The notes: generated from the sequence alone by a model not told the origin. Positions 7,590-14,777 are shown, numbered from the stretch's first letter. The stretch: 20,850 bases of DNA from Clostridiales bacterium (GCA_004557655.1 SFGJ01000023.1:1-20850), one strand, 5' to 3'. Numbers and translations: made by a program.

Positions 7590-8884
7590 CAGATGAAAAC
7601 AGTGTAACGCCTTTGGGCGGTGAGGGCCGGGAGGTTATATCCTGGTATGTACCCCCGGAGCGGGGTACGGAGGTGGTGTGCTGCTATGTGCAGTCTGAGC
7701 CGCTGCCCCGGAGCGTGCGTCCGCAGCCACCGCAGGCGGCGGCGCCGGGTAAGAAAAAACGGGGCTGGGTGATTTTTGTGGCCCTGGCGGCTGTGCTGGC
7801 GGTGGTGGTAGGCATTACGACTCTGCTGGTGTCGGTATTCTCCGAGGAAACGGATCCCGGCCTGCCCAACGGCGGCAATGCCGGCAGTATTGTGGATATT
7901 TCCGGCAGTGAGCATTGTTTTATCCCCACGCTTCCGGCGGCACCGGGCCTGCGGATGGAGCTGGCGGCGCCGCGGGAAACGGCTCTTACCCCGGTGGAGG
8001 TCTACTGGGAAATGGGCCCGGCCACTGTGACCGTGCTGGCCACTGATGCGGCAGGGAACACCTCCATGGGCACCGGCGTTCTGCTGACGGAGGATGGATA
8101 TTTCATCACCAACGCCCATGTGGTCTCCGGGGCCGTGCAGGGTATGATCGCGCTGGATTCTGGCCAGACCTATGAGATCCGGTTGGCGGGCTATGCCCCC
8201 GAGCAGGATATTGCGGTTCTCAAGGCGGTGAATGCGGAGGGACTGACTCCGGCGGAGTTCTGTGACTCCGATTATTGCAGCGTGGGCGAAACGGTGTATG
8301 CCATCGGCAACCCATTGAATCTCAATCTCCGGGGCACATTCACCAACGGCATCATTTCCGGCCTGGAGCGGCAGATGATGCTGGACGGCAAGACCCTCAC
8401 CATGCTCCAAACCAACGCCGCCGTGAATAACGGCAACTCCGGCGGCCCGCTCATCAATGAATACGGGCAGGTCATTGGCATCATCACCATGAAAATGAGC
8501 CAGAACAGCTCCGGGGCCGAGGCTGTGGTGGAGGGATTGGGCTTTGCTTTGCCCACCTCACAGGTGGCCTATGTGGTCAATGACATTCTGGCCTTTGGCG
8601 AGTTTCGGGGTATCCCCACCTTCGGCTTTACCATCGTCACGGAACAGGCGGAGGACGGCAGCACCTATGTAACCGTTCGTTCTGTGGAGGAGGGACAGGC
8701 GGCGGAGGCTGCCGGCGTGCTGGCCGGGGATGTGGTTCTTGCGGCGGACGGTCAGCCCATTCGAGATAACTGGGATCTGCTGGATTACCGCCGTACGATC
8801 CATGCGGGAGACACCGTGGATCTGACCATCCTGCGGGATGGACAGGAGATGCACTGCTTTGTGACATTGACGGCGACCAAGTGA
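7586..8884 (+). CDS. Membrane-anchored HtrA/DegP-like serine protease (S1C) with PDZ domain
   Basis: 432 residues. A cytoplasmic Pro-rich N terminus of about 55 residues is followed by a basic KKKRGW stop and one membrane helix (about 60-82). The trypsin-like domain lies outside: H178 in ITNAHVVSG, D208 in QDIAVLK, and S285 in NNGNSGGPL form an intact triad. One PDZ domain (about 330-425) follows, with AAEAAGVLAGDVVLAADGQPI. HtrA proteases degrade misfolded exported proteins at the membrane-wall interface. The first codons overlap the kinase stop (ATGA), so protease and sensor are made together. This is a typical Firmicutes layout with the anchor at the N terminus. No promoter is seen between the genes; the terminator at 8889-8918 ends the operon. 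Confidence 0.93.
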   Translation: MTDENSVTPLGGEGREVISWYVPPERGTEVVCCYVQSEPLPRSVRPQPPQAAAPGKKKRGWVIFVALAAVLAVVVGITTLLVSVFSEETDPGLPNGGNAGSIVDISGSEHCFIPTLPAAPGLRMELAAPRETALTPVEVYWEMGPATVTVLATDAAGNTSMGTGVLLTEDGYFITNAHVVSGAVQGMIALDSGQTYEIRLAGYAPEQDIAVLKAVNAEGLTPAEFCDSDYCSVGETVYAIGNPLNLNLRGTFTNGIISGLERQMMLDGKTLTMLQTNAAVNNGNSGGPLINEYGQVIGIITMKMSQNSSGAEAVVEGLGFALPTSQVAYVVNDILAFGEFRGIPTFGFTIVTEQAEDGSTYVTVRSVEEGQAAEAAGVLAGDVVLAADGQPIRDNWDLLDYRRTIHAGDTVDLTILRDGQEMHCFVTLTATK

Positions 8885-8888
8885 TATG

Positions 8889-8918
8889 AAAAAGGACGGA
8901 CAGGCTTGTCCGTCCTTT
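8889..8918. terminator. Bidirectional terminator between htrA and the TSUP genes
   Basis: A 12-bp perfect stem (8891-8902 with 8907-8918), loop GGCT. On the minus strand it is followed by TTTTTCAT and on the plus strand by a short GTTTGAT, so it serves the convergent transcripts of htrA and the TSUP pair, better for the latter. Confidence 0.85.
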
Positions 8919-8966
8919 GTTTGATATGCCACTGCGGGGGCAAGAAACGCAAGGGTACAGAGGGGA

Positions 8967-9329
8967 TTATTCTCCCTTTTGAAACACGGTATACACTCCC
9001 GCTGCCAGCAAAAACACACCGAAGGGCTTTTTCAGGATCTCCACATCCACCGCCGTAGCCGCCCAGGCTCCCAGTGCCGCCGCCGGCACGCCCCAGGGGA
9101 TGGCAGAGCGCAGGAGGGGCCTGTCCAGCAGGCCGTTTTTCCGATGCTGCACCAGTGCCATAGCCGCCGTGGGCAGGAAATACAGCAGGTTGATGCCCTG
9201 GGCGGTGAGTTGGTCCACCCCCAGAAACAGGGTCATCACCAGCAGCAGCAGAGTGCCGCCGCCTATGCCCCAGGCGGAGAGAATTCCCGTCAAAAACCCG
9301 GCCAGAGCCGGGATAATACACTCCTTCAC
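8967..9329 (-). CDS. Half-size TSUP (TauE/SafE) membrane permease, second gene
   Basis: 120 residues from a GTG start. The frame stays open further upstream, but that part is the shadow of the preceding gene. The protein is almost wholly hydrophobic, with about four helices. The N-terminal AGFLTGILSAWGIGGGTLLLL is the glycine-rich signature of the TSUP/TauE-SafE family, which normally has two such repeats in one chain of about 250 residues. Here each repeat is its own gene. The GTG overlaps the stop of the first half gene by four bases (GTGA), so the two will be translated together and probably form one transporter. TSUP proteins export sulfite, sulfoacetate and similar anions; the substrate is unknown here. 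Confidence 0.82.
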   Translation of the reverse strand: MKECIIPALAGFLTGILSAWGIGGGTLLLLVMTLFLGVDQLTAQGINLLYFLPTAAMALVQHRKNGLLDRPLLRSAIPWGVPAAALGAWAATAVDVEILKKPFGVFLLAAGVYTVFQKGE

Positions 9330-9679
9330 AGCAGGTACCGTACTCCGCCATACACCAAAAACACACCGAAAAGACGCCGCAGCCAGCGTCCGGGCATTTT
9401 GCGAAACAGCATGCCGCCTACGATGCCGCCTGCAAGACCGCCCAGCAGATAGGGCAGGGCCATCAGCAGGGAAAGACCTGTGCGCAGCAGATAAATGACG
9501 GCCGACAGGACGCAGAAGGGGAGGATCACCGCCACGCAGCTGGCCAGGGCGCGCTTTTGTTCCGTTTTGCACCAGCCGGTCAGCAGCGGTACCAGCACCG
9601 TGCCGCCGCCACCGCCAAACAAGCCGTTCACAAGGCCTGCCGCGGCTCCGCTGAGACGAAATTTCCACTTTTTGTCCAC
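9326..9679 (-). CDS. Half-size TSUP (TauE/SafE) membrane permease, first gene
   Basis: 117 residues from the GTG at 9679, which has AGGAGGTGAGACC directly before it; an open frame upstream has no such site. It starts with basic MDKKWKFRLS, then the signature AGLVNGLFGGGGGTVLVPLL, and continues through about four membrane helices, ending YGGVRYLL. It has the form of the N-terminal half of a TSUP permease, and the gene for the other half follows with a four-base overlap. A strong hairpin (9700-9729) and a DUF1540 gene lie upstream on the same strand, so the three may share a transcript. Alternatives are a genuine two-subunit transporter, or two homodimeric half-transporters; the coupling favours the first. 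Confidence 0.82.
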   Translation of the reverse strand: MDKKWKFRLSGAAAGLVNGLFGGGGGTVLVPLLTGWCKTEQKRALASCVAVILPFCVLSAVIYLLRTGLSLLMALPYLLGGLAGGIVGGMLFRKMPGRWLRRLFGVFLVYGGVRYLL

Positions 9680-9699
9680 GGTCTCACCTCCTATGTAGG

Positions 9700-9729
9700 T
9701 CCCTCCACGGCGGTTTTGCCGTGGAGGGA
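9700..9729 (-). other. Strong hairpin between the DUF1540 and TSUP genes
   Basis: A 12-bp perfect stem (9700-9711 with 9718-9729), no T run on the minus strand. It sits between the DUF1540 stop and the TSUP ribosome site. It may be an mRNA stabiliser or processing site, or a weak terminator. Confidence 0.55.
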
Positions 9730-9735
9730 GTTTCT

Positions 9736-9924
9736 TTACAGCTTGCGGAAGCTCTGGCAGTCGGTGCACTGATCCTTGGAGGGATTGGTCTCGTGCGTGC
9801 CGATCTGGATGGTGTTCAGGCCGCAGTTGTTGACATCACTGCAGTGATGAGCGCAACTGGTGACGGTGCACTTGATGGCGGAGTTGGGGGTGCAGGCGCA
9901 CCCGTCGTTGGTACAGTTAGACAT
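9736..9924 (-). CDS. DUF1540 small Cys-rich protein
   Basis: 62 residues from the ATG with GGAGGAAGAAACT before it; a longer frame adding seven residues lacks a site. It has ten cysteines, including CTNDGCAC near the start, the block CTVTSCAHHCSDVNNCGLNTIQIG and a closing QCTDCQSF. The order C-x-V-x-x-C then N-x-C, then I-x-I, and then T-x-C-x-SF matches the DUF1540 family common in Clostridia. The Cys pattern suggests metal binding, most likely zinc, but no function is established. No signal peptide is seen. It lies between the mgtE terminator and the TSUP genes. Its promoter is not obvious: the only good -10 overlaps the mgtE stop codon, upstream of the mgtE terminator. Confidence 0.85.
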   Translation of the reverse strand: MSNCTNDGCACTPNSAIKCTVTSCAHHCSDVNNCGLNTIQIGTHETNPSKDQCTDCQSFRKL

Positions 9925-9941
9925 AGTTTCTTCCTCCATAA

Positions 9942-9975
9942 ACAAAAAAAATAAACTCAGGCATAAAGCCTGAGT
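9942..9975 (-). terminator. Intrinsic terminator of mgtE
   Basis: Stem ACTCAGGC (9955-9962) with GCCTGAGT (9968-9975), loop ATAAA, then a T-rich run (TTATTTTTTTTGT) on the minus strand. It lies only five bases from the DUF1540 ribosome site. Confidence 0.9.
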
Positions 9976-9998
9976 CTATTTTGCGCGGCAATGCTTGG

Positions 9999-10004
9999 AT
10001 TATA
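9999..10004 (-). promoter_or_regulatory. Possible -10 element for the DUF1540 gene
   Basis: TATAAT on the minus strand, sharing bases with the TAA stop of mgtE. No good -35 is in place, and a transcript from it would run through the mgtE terminator before DUF1540. Confidence 0.3.
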
Positions 10005-11385
10005 CGCCCAAAAGCGATTTGGAAAAAGCAAAATAAATGAGAAGGGACAGGGCGTCCACGATGGTGGTAATAAAGGGCGAGGCCATAACCGCAGGGTCAA
10101 GGCCGATTTTTTTCGCCAGAAGCGGCAGGGTGCAGCCGACAAATTTAGCGCACAAAACGGTGCAGACCAAGGTCCCGCAGACTACGGCGGCTATCAGAGG
10201 AGAGAGGGCGGTGTTGCCCAGCAGCAGCCGATCCACCAGCATCATTTTCACAAAATTGGCCACAGCCAGGCACACGCCGCACAGCAGGGCCACACGAAGC
10301 TCCTTCCAAATGATCTGGAAGGTGTCCGAGAAATTGACCTCGGACAGGGATAGGGCGCGGATCACGGTAACGCTGGACTGGGAGCCGCAGTTGCCGCCGG
10401 TGTCCATCAGCATGGGGATGTAGGCGGTCAGCACCGGCAAAACCGCCAGGGAGTTCTCAAAGCTGGTGATGATAAGACCCGTGAAAGTGGCGGAGACCAT
10501 CAGCAGAAGCAGCCAGGGGATACGGGCCTGGAAGGTGCTTCGCACGCTGGTTTTCAGATAGGGCTTATCCGTGGGGGTAATGGCGGCCATCTTCTCCATA
10601 TCCTCGGTGGCCTCTTCCTCCATAACATCCATTGCATCGTCCACGGTGACAATACCGATGAGCCGGTTTTCCTGGTCCACCACTGGCATTGCGAGGTAGT
10701 CGTACTTGCTCATGGCCTGGGCCACATCTTCCTTGTCGTCCAGGGTCATCACGGACACCACATTGGGATCCATAAGGTCCTCAATGCGGTCGTCCTCATC
10801 CGCCAGAAGCAGATCCCGCACCGACAGAACACCCTGCAGGTGTCTGGTGGGGTCGGTGACATAGAGAATATTGATGGTCTCCAGCTCACCGCCAATGCGG
10901 CGGATGCGCTTGAAGGCGTCCGCCACGGTCATGTCCTTCTTCAGACTCAGGTACTCCACATTCATGATGGAGCCGGCGGAATCCTCAGGGTATTTCAGCA
11001 TTTCATTGATGGATTTGCGCATTTCGGGGGTGGCTTTATCCAGAATGCGGATGACCACACTGGCGGGCATCTCCTCCACGATGTCCACGGCATCGTCCAG
11101 ATACAGTTCGTCCAGCACTTCCTTCAGCTCGGTGTTGGAGAAGCCGTTGATGAGCATTTCCTGGCTGTCGGATTCCAGCTCCACGAACACCTCCGCCGCC
11201 AATTCCTTGGGCAGCAGCCGATACAGCAGGGGCATCAGTTCCGCACCGGCCTCCTCCAGAAGCTGGGCGATGTCCGGCGGCTCCATGGGGAGGAGCAGGT
11301 CACGCACGGCGGCGTATTGCTTATTCTCTACCAACTCCCGGATATTATCCAGATAGCGGTCCATATTTTCTTCGTAATCAAACAT
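10000..11385 (-). CDS. mgtE: Magnesium transporter MgtE
   Basis: 461 residues from the ATG at 11385, chosen for GGAGGAGCGCCAA in front; the open frame extends into the riboswitch but is not coding there. The N-terminal MgtE domain (about 1-130) has superhelical repeats. A CBS pair follows (about 135-260), with acidic Mg-sensing residues in EDDRIEDLMD and DAMDVMEEE. A C-terminal pore has five helices. The pore motif PMLMDTGGNCGSQSSVTV and the late ITTIVDALSLLIYF with its conserved Asp are present. MgtE is a gated Mg2+ channel of the inner membrane that closes when the CBS part binds Mg2+. It is regulated twice: by protein gating and by the M-box riboswitch in its leader. Confidence 0.96.
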   Translation of the reverse strand: MFDYEENMDRYLDNIRELVENKQYAAVRDLLLPMEPPDIAQLLEEAGAELMPLLYRLLPKELAAEVFVELESDSQEMLINGFSNTELKEVLDELYLDDAVDIVEEMPASVVIRILDKATPEMRKSINEMLKYPEDSAGSIMNVEYLSLKKDMTVADAFKRIRRIGGELETINILYVTDPTRHLQGVLSVRDLLLADEDDRIEDLMDPNVVSVMTLDDKEDVAQAMSKYDYLAMPVVDQENRLIGIVTVDDAMDVMEEEATEDMEKMAAITPTDKPYLKTSVRSTFQARIPWLLLLMVSATFTGLIITSFENSLAVLPVLTAYIPMLMDTGGNCGSQSSVTVIRALSLSEVNFSDTFQIIWKELRVALLCGVCLAVANFVKMMLVDRLLLGNTALSPLIAAVVCGTLVCTVLCAKFVGCTLPLLAKKIGLDPAVMASPFITTIVDALSLLIYFAFSKSLLGV

Positions 11386-11403
11386 TTGGCGCTCCTCCTT
11401 TCC

Positions 11404-11451
11404 GCAAAAATAAAAACCACAGCCGGCAATCCTCGGTATGCCGCTGCGGTT
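11404..11451 (-). terminator. Riboswitch-controlled terminator of mgtE
   Basis: On the minus strand the stem AACCGCAGC/GCTGTGGTT (11443-11451 with 11415-11423, one G-U pair), extended by GGCA/TGCC, is followed by TTTTTATTTTTGC. It stands between the M-box and the mgtE ribosome site, where the expression platform is expected. Confidence 0.85.
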
Positions 11452-11493
11452 ATGGACTGCGCAGAATGGGCACGAACGCCTTCTGCGCGTTTG

Positions 11494-11646
11494 CTCACCG
11501 TAACAAGCTTTAGCATCGCGGGGCAATGAAACTGCGTTAGATGATACCTTGGTTTCGATATCGCCTGTTCAAACCATCTTGTAGTGTCTCCACCACTTCG
11601 CGGCAGCAGTCCGTATCCCTGCGGTAGCCTTACCTACCGGAACGTA
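11494..11646 (-). promoter_or_regulatory. M-box (ykoK) magnesium riboswitch
   Basis: The minus strand has the hallmarks of the M-box aptamer: CGGTAGGTAAGGCTACCG near the 5' end, ACTGCTGCC, and at the 3' end GATGCTAAAGCTTGTTACG (the GCTAAAGC palindrome on 11507-11514). At high Mg2+ the aptamer folds and lets the terminator form, lowering mgtE expression; that is the known mode for this class. An extra perfect hairpin GCGCAGAA/TTCTGCGC (11459-11488) lies between aptamer and terminator and may take part in the switch. Confidence 0.9.
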
Positions 11647-11649
11647 TTT

Positions 11650-11678
11650 ATAGTATGCCAAATTTCTGCCGCTGTCAA
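11650..11678 (-). promoter_or_regulatory. Promoter of the M-box-mgtE transcript
   Basis: On the minus strand, TTGACA (11673-11678), 17-base spacer, TACTAT (11650-11655). Transcription would start a few bases before the aptamer. Confidence 0.75.
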
Positions 11679-11700
11679 CCCTTTTCGCCGGGGGACACAC

Positions 11701-11737
11701 AAAAAATCTTCCTCCGGCCGAACGCAGCGGAGGAAGA
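11701..11737 (-). terminator. Intrinsic terminator of the beta-helix protein gene
   Basis: Stem of 10 bp (11707-11716 with 11728-11737), GC-rich core CTTCCTCCG, followed on the minus strand by TTTTTTGTG. It lies 13 bases past the stop codon and just before the mgtE promoter. Confidence 0.88.
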
Positions 11738-11749
11738 AAAGGGGAGGAC

Positions 11750-12403
11750 TTACTTTCTGGGGACGATGGTGCCGTCGTTCTTGTGAATGCTGCTTTCGGG
11801 CAGCACACCGCGGACGCAGGAGGTGGGGTAGATAATGCTGTTTCGGCCGATGACGGCACCGGGATTGAGGACGCTGTTGCAGCCCACCTCCACAAAGTCG
11901 CCCAGCATGGCACCCACCTTTTTGCGGCCGGTGTCTATGCGCTCATCGCCGCAGCGGACGATTACCGGCAGCTTGTCGCTCTTTACATTGGAGGTAATGG
12001 ACCCGGCGCCCATGTGAGACTTATAGCCCAGGATGGAATCGCCTACATAGTTATAATGGGGGGTCTGGACACCGTCGAAGAGGATGACATTTTTCAGTTC
12101 CACAGAGTTGCCCACCACGCAGCCGGCCCCCACCAGGGCGCTGCCCCGGATAAAGGCACAGTGGCGCACCTCTGTTTCCGGGCCGATGATGCAGGCGGCG
12201 CCCAGATAGGCCGTGGGAGCCACGGTGGCGGTTTTGTGCACCCACACCTGGGGTGCCACCTCGTCATAGCCCTCCAGGGTGGGACCAACGGACAAAATGA
12301 AGTCCTTTATGCCCGCCAAAGCCTCCCAGGGATAGGTGAATTGTGCCAGATACTCCCCGGCGATGGTGTGGTCTAAATCGAATAAGTCTTTTATGGTCAA
12401 CAT
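11750..12403 (-). CDS. Left-handed beta-helix (hexapeptide-repeat) sugar-nucleotide-type protein
   Basis: 217 residues. After an N-terminal helical part (about 1-45) come hexapeptide turns typical of LbH acyltransferases: VAPQVWVHKTATVAPTAYLG, ACIIGPETEVRHCAFIRG, ALVGAGCVVGNSVELKN, VGDSILGYKSHMGAGSITSN and, at the end, VGCNSVLNPGAVIGRNSII. The HYNYVGDSILG and GAGSITSNVK motifs are those of the GlmU C-terminal fold. Proteins of this size and type in Clostridia are labelled UDP-N-acetylglucosamine pyrophosphorylase, but the nucleotidyltransferase domain of GlmU is absent, so pyrophosphorylase activity is doubtful. An acetyltransferase or a related carrier role in cell-wall sugar metabolism is more plausible. 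AAGGAG lies before the ATG. The transcript starts about 250 bases upstream. Confidence 0.8.
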   Translation of the reverse strand: MLTIKDLFDLDHTIAGEYLAQFTYPWEALAGIKDFILSVGPTLEGYDEVAPQVWVHKTATVAPTAYLGAACIIGPETEVRHCAFIRGSALVGAGCVVGNSVELKNVILFDGVQTPHYNYVGDSILGYKSHMGAGSITSNVKSDKLPVIVRCGDERIDTGRKKVGAMLGDFVEVGCNSVLNPGAVIGRNSIIYPTSCVRGVLPESSIHKNDGTIVPRK

Positions 12404-12651
12404 GGTACAGCTCCTTATAAAGATACTGGTAAAATATACTCCGTGTCATTCTGAACCGGTGCGCACAATGGCATGGGAGGCCGTAATGCCGGAGTGCGGG
12501 AATCGGCAAGCCGGAAGATGCAAGGACAACTTCATGATACATCCGTGCTTTCTGTCAAGATAGCTTTCGACCCCTCTGAACTGCACTGTTTATTAACTGG
12601 TTTTCCCAATAAGAACACTTCATATCATGACCTGCGCAGCTTCCGATTTGC
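12404..12651 (-). other. Long untranslated leader of the beta-helix gene
   Basis: About 248 bases lie between the predicted start site and the ATG. No convincing reading frame is present. On the minus strand it includes GC-rich stretches (about 12440-12530) able to form several short stems. I checked by eye for T-box, TPP, c-di-GMP, SAM and glmS-type signatures and found none. Confidence 0.5.
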
Positions 12652-12657
12652 AAAAGC

Positions 12658-12686
12658 ATTGTAGCACGCCGCCGCTTGTTTGTAAA
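12658..12686 (-). promoter_or_regulatory. Promoter of the beta-helix gene
   Basis: On the minus strand, TTTACA (12681-12686), 17-base spacer, TACAAT (12658-12663). It is divergent from the htpG promoter, with 30 bases between the two -35 boxes. Confidence 0.7.
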
Positions 12687-12716
12687 TAAGTTCAAAAATT
12701 GTTTACAGGGTGGCCA

Positions 12717-12745
12717 TTTACAAATGCCGGATGGCACATTATAAT
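12717..12745 (+). promoter_or_regulatory. Sigma-A promoter of htpG
   Basis: TTTACA (12717-12722), 17-base spacer, TATAAT (12740-12745). It predicts a leader of about 55 bases. No CIRCE element is seen around it. Confidence 0.82.
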
Positions 12746-12761
12746 AAAGTCAATAAAGGTC

Positions 12762-12783
12762 AGGAGGTGCCGAGGCATCTCCT
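12762..12783 (+). promoter_or_regulatory. Hairpin in the htpG leader
   Basis: AGGAGGTGCC (12762-12771) can pair with GGCATCTCCT (12774-12783), one G-U pair; the two-base gap means the last pair or two must open as a loop. It masks a decoy AGGAGG, followed by TTTC. The true ribosome site GGGAGG (12792-12797) lies outside it. Confidence 0.5.
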
Positions 12784-12806
12784 TTTCAACTGGGAGGAAT
12801 TATTTT

Positions 12807-14690
12807 ATGCGTAAAAAACAGTTTAAAGCCGAGTCCAGGCGCCTGCTGGACCTGATGATCAATTCTATCTACACCCACAGAGAGATCTTCCTCCGGGAGA
12901 TCCTCTCCAACGCCTCCGACGCCATCGACAAGCTCTGCTATCTGTCTCTGACGGACGACAAGGTGGGTCTGAACCGGGGCGATTTCGCCATCACAATCTC
13001 TGTGGATAAGGACGCACGCACCATCACCGTCAGCGACAACGGCATCGGCATGAGCGAAAGCGAGCTGGAGAACAATCTGGGCGTCATCGCCTCCAGCGGC
13101 AGCTACAAGTTCCGCCGGGAGCAGGGGGAGGATGCCGCCGATACCGACATCATCGGTCAGTTCGGCGTGGGCTTCTACTCCGCCTTCATGGTCTCCGACC
13201 ACATCACTGTGGTGACGAAGAAGTACGGTGAGGAGCAGGCGTGGAAATGGGAGTCCACCGGCGTGGAGGGCTACACCGTTACAGAGGCGGAGCGTGAGGC
13301 CGTGGGCACTGACATCATCATGCATATTAAGCCCGACGGTGAGGAGCCCAATGAATTCAGCCAGTATCTCCAGGACTGGACCATCAAATCACTGGTGAAG
13401 AAATACTCTGATTACATCCGTTTCCCCATCAAAATGCTGCTGCCCCATTCGGTGAAAAAGCCCGACAGTCCCGAGGACAAGCCTGCGTATGAGACAGTCT
13501 ATGAGTGGGAGACGCTCAACAGTATGGTGCCTCTGTGGCAGCGGAAAAAGAGCGAGGTCAAAAAAGAGGAATACGACGAGTTCTTCATGCAGCGTTTCGG
13601 CGAAATGGCTCCGCCCCAGAGCGTCATCTCTGTGGCTGCCGAGGGTGCCGTGACCTATAAGGCTTTGCTCTTCATCCCCTCCAAGGTGCCGAATCTGTAT
13701 TATACCCAGGACTTTAAGCCCGGCCTGCAGCTCTACTCCGCCGGCGTGATGATCATGGACCACTGCGAGGAGCTGCTGCCGGAGCATTTCAGCTTTGTCC
13801 GGGGCGTGGTGGATTCCCCGGATCTGAGCCTGAACATCTCCCGCGAGCTGCTGCAGCACGATCGGCAGTTAAAGATCATCTCGGCCAATCTGGAGAAGAA
13901 GATCATCGCCGAGCTTAAAAAGATGCTCGCCGACGATCGGGCGGGCTACGAGAAATTCTACGGAAACTTCGGCCGGGCGCTGAAGGTGGGCGTACTGAAC
14001 CAGTACGGCGAGAAGCGGGAGAGCCTGCAGGACCTGCTGCTGTTCTATTCCTCCACGGAGAAAAAGCCCGTCACCCTCCGGGAGTATGTGGGCCGGATGC
14101 CCGAGTCTCAGAAATACATCTATTATGCCGCCGGCGACACCGTGGAGTCCATCGACAGCCTGCCCCAGACGGAGCTTTTGAAGGACCGCAGCATGGAGAT
14201 CCTCTACTGCACAGACCGGGCGGACGAGTTCCTGGCAGACAGTCTGCGCACCTACGGCGGCAAGGAATTCCGCTCCGCCGTGGACGGCGATCTGGGTCTG
14301 GAGGACGCGCCCAAGACCCAGGAGAGCGACAGCGACAAGGAGTGTCTGGCCTTTATCAAGGAGACCTTGGGTGACCGGGTGGACGAGGTGAAAGCCTCCG
14401 GTAAGCTCAAGACCCATCCTGTGTGCATGACCAGCGGCGAGGGCCTGACCTTCGAGATGGAGAAGTATTTTAAGGCAATACAGCCGGAGCTGAACATGAA
14501 GGCCAAGCGGATTCTGGAAATAAATGTGGCGCACCCGGCGTTTTTGAAGCTGGAGAGCGTCCGCACCACCGATCCGGAGCTTGCCGGGAAGTACGCGGAG
14601 GTGCTGTATAATCAGGCACTGCTCATCGCGGGCCTGCCCATTGCCGACCCCTCAGGGTATACGGACCTGGTGTGCTCTCTGTGGAGCTGA
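12807..14690 (+). CDS. htpG: Molecular chaperone HtpG (Hsp90)
   Basis: 627 residues, normal for bacterial Hsp90. The start is the ATG at 12807 with GGGAGG 9 bases upstream; the open frame begins in the promoter region, which cannot be coding. The GHKL ATPase domain (about 1-215) has NASDAIDKL (N35, D38), DNGIGM (D77) and IGQFGVGFYSAFMVS, the lid region. A middle domain (about 230-500) carries RGVVDSPDLSLNISRELLQ with the conserved catalytic Arg, and a C-terminal dimer domain follows. HtpG helps fold client proteins in the cytoplasm and is often induced by heat. It is transcribed alone from its own promoter and stops at the terminator at 14697-14735. No frameshift or missing key residue is seen. 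Confidence 0.96.
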   Translation: MRKKQFKAESRRLLDLMINSIYTHREIFLREILSNASDAIDKLCYLSLTDDKVGLNRGDFAITISVDKDARTITVSDNGIGMSESELENNLGVIASSGSYKFRREQGEDAADTDIIGQFGVGFYSAFMVSDHITVVTKKYGEEQAWKWESTGVEGYTVTEAEREAVGTDIIMHIKPDGEEPNEFSQYLQDWTIKSLVKKYSDYIRFPIKMLLPHSVKKPDSPEDKPAYETVYEWETLNSMVPLWQRKKSEVKKEEYDEFFMQRFGEMAPPQSVISVAAEGAVTYKALLFIPSKVPNLYYTQDFKPGLQLYSAGVMIMDHCEELLPEHFSFVRGVVDSPDLSLNISRELLQHDRQLKIISANLEKKIIAELKKMLADDRAGYEKFYGNFGRALKVGVLNQYGEKRESLQDLLLFYSSTEKKPVTLREYVGRMPESQKYIYYAAGDTVESIDSLPQTELLKDRSMEILYCTDRADEFLADSLRTYGGKEFRSAVDGDLGLEDAPKTQESDSDKECLAFIKETLGDRVDEVKASGKLKTHPVCMTSGEGLTFEMEKYFKAIQPELNMKAKRILEINVAHPAFLKLESVRTTDPELAGKYAEVLYNQALLIAGLPIADPSGYTDLVCSLWS

Positions 14691-14696
14691 AATAAG

Positions 14697-14735
14697 AAGG
14701 GAAGTCCGGAATCTATTGATTCCGGACTTCCTTTT
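14697..14735 (+). terminator. Intrinsic terminator of htpG
   Basis: A 14-bp perfect stem (14700-14713 with 14718-14731), loop TATT, followed by TTTT. Confidence 0.9.
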
Positions 14736-14740
14736 GCGGA

Positions 14741-14777
14741 AAAAACAAAAGCTCCCGGCTATTGCCGAGAGCTTTTG
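14741..14777 (-). terminator. Intrinsic terminator of the island genes
   Basis: Stem 14746-14759 with 14764-14777, one mismatch, loop TATT. On the minus strand it is followed by TTTTTTCC. A further 8-bp inverted repeat, GGTAAAAG (14810-14817) with CTTTTACC (14833-14840), lies between it and the hypothetical gene. Confidence 0.8.

Noticed and set aside
8967..9668. Single 233-codon TSUP protein
   Set aside because: Its first half is an Arg-rich out-of-frame translation of the first TSUP gene; only the last 120 residues are membrane-like.
10000..11526. Longer MgtE starting at 11526
   Set aside because: The extension lies in the M-box riboswitch and its terminator.
11783..12376. A 197-codon plus-strand frame opposite the beta-helix gene
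   Set aside because: It is Gly/Ala/His-rich shadow coding with no ribosome site; the minus frame has clear hexapeptide repeats.
12699..12806. N-terminal extension of HtpG
   Set aside because: It includes the promoter and leader; the ATG at 12807 has the ribosome site and the family N terminus.
12746..12806. CIRCE operator at htpG
   Set aside because: The inverted repeat present is AGGAGGTGCC/GGCATCTCCT with almost no loop, not the TTAGCACTC-N9-GAGTGCTAA operator.
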